5,749 bases of DNA from an uncultured Cellvibrio sp. (GTDB taxonomy: Bacteria; Pseudomonadota; Gammaproteobacteria; Pseudomonadales; Cellvibrionaceae). Below the pieces are notes generated by a model. That model ran no database searches. It was not told the origin of the DNA and was given only the letters and a program-made list of their open reading frames with translations. This document shows positions 5,131 to 5,749 of the stretch, piece after piece. The stretch's first letter is position 1; each line of letters starts with the position of its first letter. Location: the NCBI GenBank assembly GCA_946482385.1, contig CAMLRI010000168.1, positions 1 through 5,749 on the forward strand. Direction: 5' to 3'. Both the position numbers and the translations under genes were made by a program.

Positions 5131-5749
5131 TTAAACAGCCGCCAATACCGCGCTCAGCTCTTCAGGTTTTTCAATCGACAAGGTATTTAAATCTGCCGCA
5201 ATACGTTTATTTAGGCCAGACAACACTTTGCCTGGGCCGCACTCCACAGTGAGGCTGATACCCTTTGCCACCATGGTGTTGACGCACTCCACCCAGCGCA
5301 CCGGGCTGTATATTTGCTCAATCATCAGGGCTTTAATGGTTTCGGGATTAGCCTCAGTTGCCGCAGTAACATTGTGCACTACAGGAATTTGCGGACTATT
5401 AAAAACCGTAGCGCCAATCAAATCTGCCAAGCGCTCGGCAGCTGGACGCATTAATTCAGTATGAAAAGGTGCACTTACTGGTAAAGGCAATGCACGCTTT
5501 GCACCAGCCTCTTTACACAAAGCGCCAGCGCGCTCCACTGCTGCCGCATGACCCGCAATAACAACCTGGCCGGGCGAATTAAAATTCACTGCCGATACCA
5601 CTTCACCTTGAGCGGCATTTTTACAGGCCGCCAAGATCGACGCATCATCCAAGCCAATAATAGCCGACATGGCGCCAACACCTGCAGGAACCGCGTCCTG
5701 CATATATTTGCCGCGCAGCTGCACAATTTTTACTGCCGCTTTGAAATCA
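5131..5749 (-). CDS. fabD: Malonyl-CoA:ACP transacylase, C-terminal 205 residues (cut by window edge)
   Basis: FabD transfers the malonyl group from CoA to ACP, supplying FabF and the other condensing enzymes. The open frame runs to the window edge (first whole codon at 5746-5748), so the GTG at 5722-5724 is an internal valine, not a start. The visible part begins DFKAAVKIVQLRGKYMQ, where the arginine of LRGKYMQ corresponds to the malonyl-binding Arg117 of E. coli. It continues with GAMSAIIGLDDASI, VNFNSPGQVVIAGH, the catalytic histidine in PVSAPFHTELM, the glutamine of EQIYSPVRW and GPGKVLSGLNKRI. The nucleophile serine (GHSLGE motif) lies outside the window. The gene ends in TAA at 5131-5133, directly ahead of fabG. 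The match to E. coli FabD as I remember it is strong along the whole length. Confidence 0.98.
   Translation of the reverse strand, partial: DFKAAVKIVQLRGKYMQDAVPAGVGAMSAIIGLDDASILAACKNAAQGEVVSAVNFNSPGQVVIAGHAAAVERAGALCKEAGAKRALPLPVSAPFHTELMRPAAERLADLIGATVFNSPQIPVVHNVTAATEANPETIKALMIEQIYSPVRWVECVNTMVAKGISLTVECGPGKVLSGLNKRIAADLNTLSIEKPEELSAVLAAV

Noticed and set aside
2161..5464. Other plus-strand open frames of 60-125 codons across pabC, fabF, acpP, fabG and fabD
   Set aside because: All lie antisense to confidently identified genes, lack recognisable motifs and are explained as shadow frames.
5722..5724. GTG as a start of fabD
   Set aside because: The frame continues upstream to the window edge with conserved FabD residues, so it is an internal valine codon.

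Overview
The window is a stretch of ordinary bacterial chromosome carrying a fatty-acid synthesis cluster. Every gene lies on the minus strand, so transcription runs from high to low coordinates: fabD (3' part) > fabG > acpP > fabF > pabC > mltG, and after a 176-bp gap the 5' end of glnS. Gene order, protein length and motif conservation point to a gammaproteobacterium. FabF, FabG and ACP look very close to the E. coli proteins as I remember them, and FabF catalytic residues fall at identical positions. The balanced base composition and AT-rich intergenic DNA would suit a Cellvibrio-like member, but that placement is an inference, not something I could test.

Right part (about 3700-5749): FabD loads malonyl groups onto the acyl carrier protein AcpP. 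FabF condenses malonyl-ACP with a growing acyl-ACP, and FabG reduces the resulting beta-ketoacyl-ACP with NADPH. fabD and fabG are closely spaced. acpP has its own well-formed candidate promoter in a 185-bp leader and a very strong hairpin terminator after it, so it probably makes an abundant short transcript besides operon read-through. fabF follows with its own 243-bp upstream region containing a further hairpin.

Middle part (about 400-2460): a second strong terminator follows fabF. Then comes pabC (aminodeoxychorismate lyase, the last step of p-aminobenzoate synthesis for folate), overlapping mltG (the inner-membrane murein endotransglycosylase that sets glycan strand length). The pabC-mltG pair next to the fab genes is a well-known gammaproteobacterial arrangement. 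In many relatives tmk and holB come next, but here glnS does.

Left part (1-425): glnS begins on the same strand and runs off the window. Its upstream region is dense in small perfect inverted repeats and has a near-duplicate 12-13 bp motif just before the start codon.

I saw no mobile element, CRISPR array, tRNA or rRNA, and no clearly novel gene system. The points worth a second look are regulatory: hairpins, repeat-bracketed promoters and doubtful start codons.
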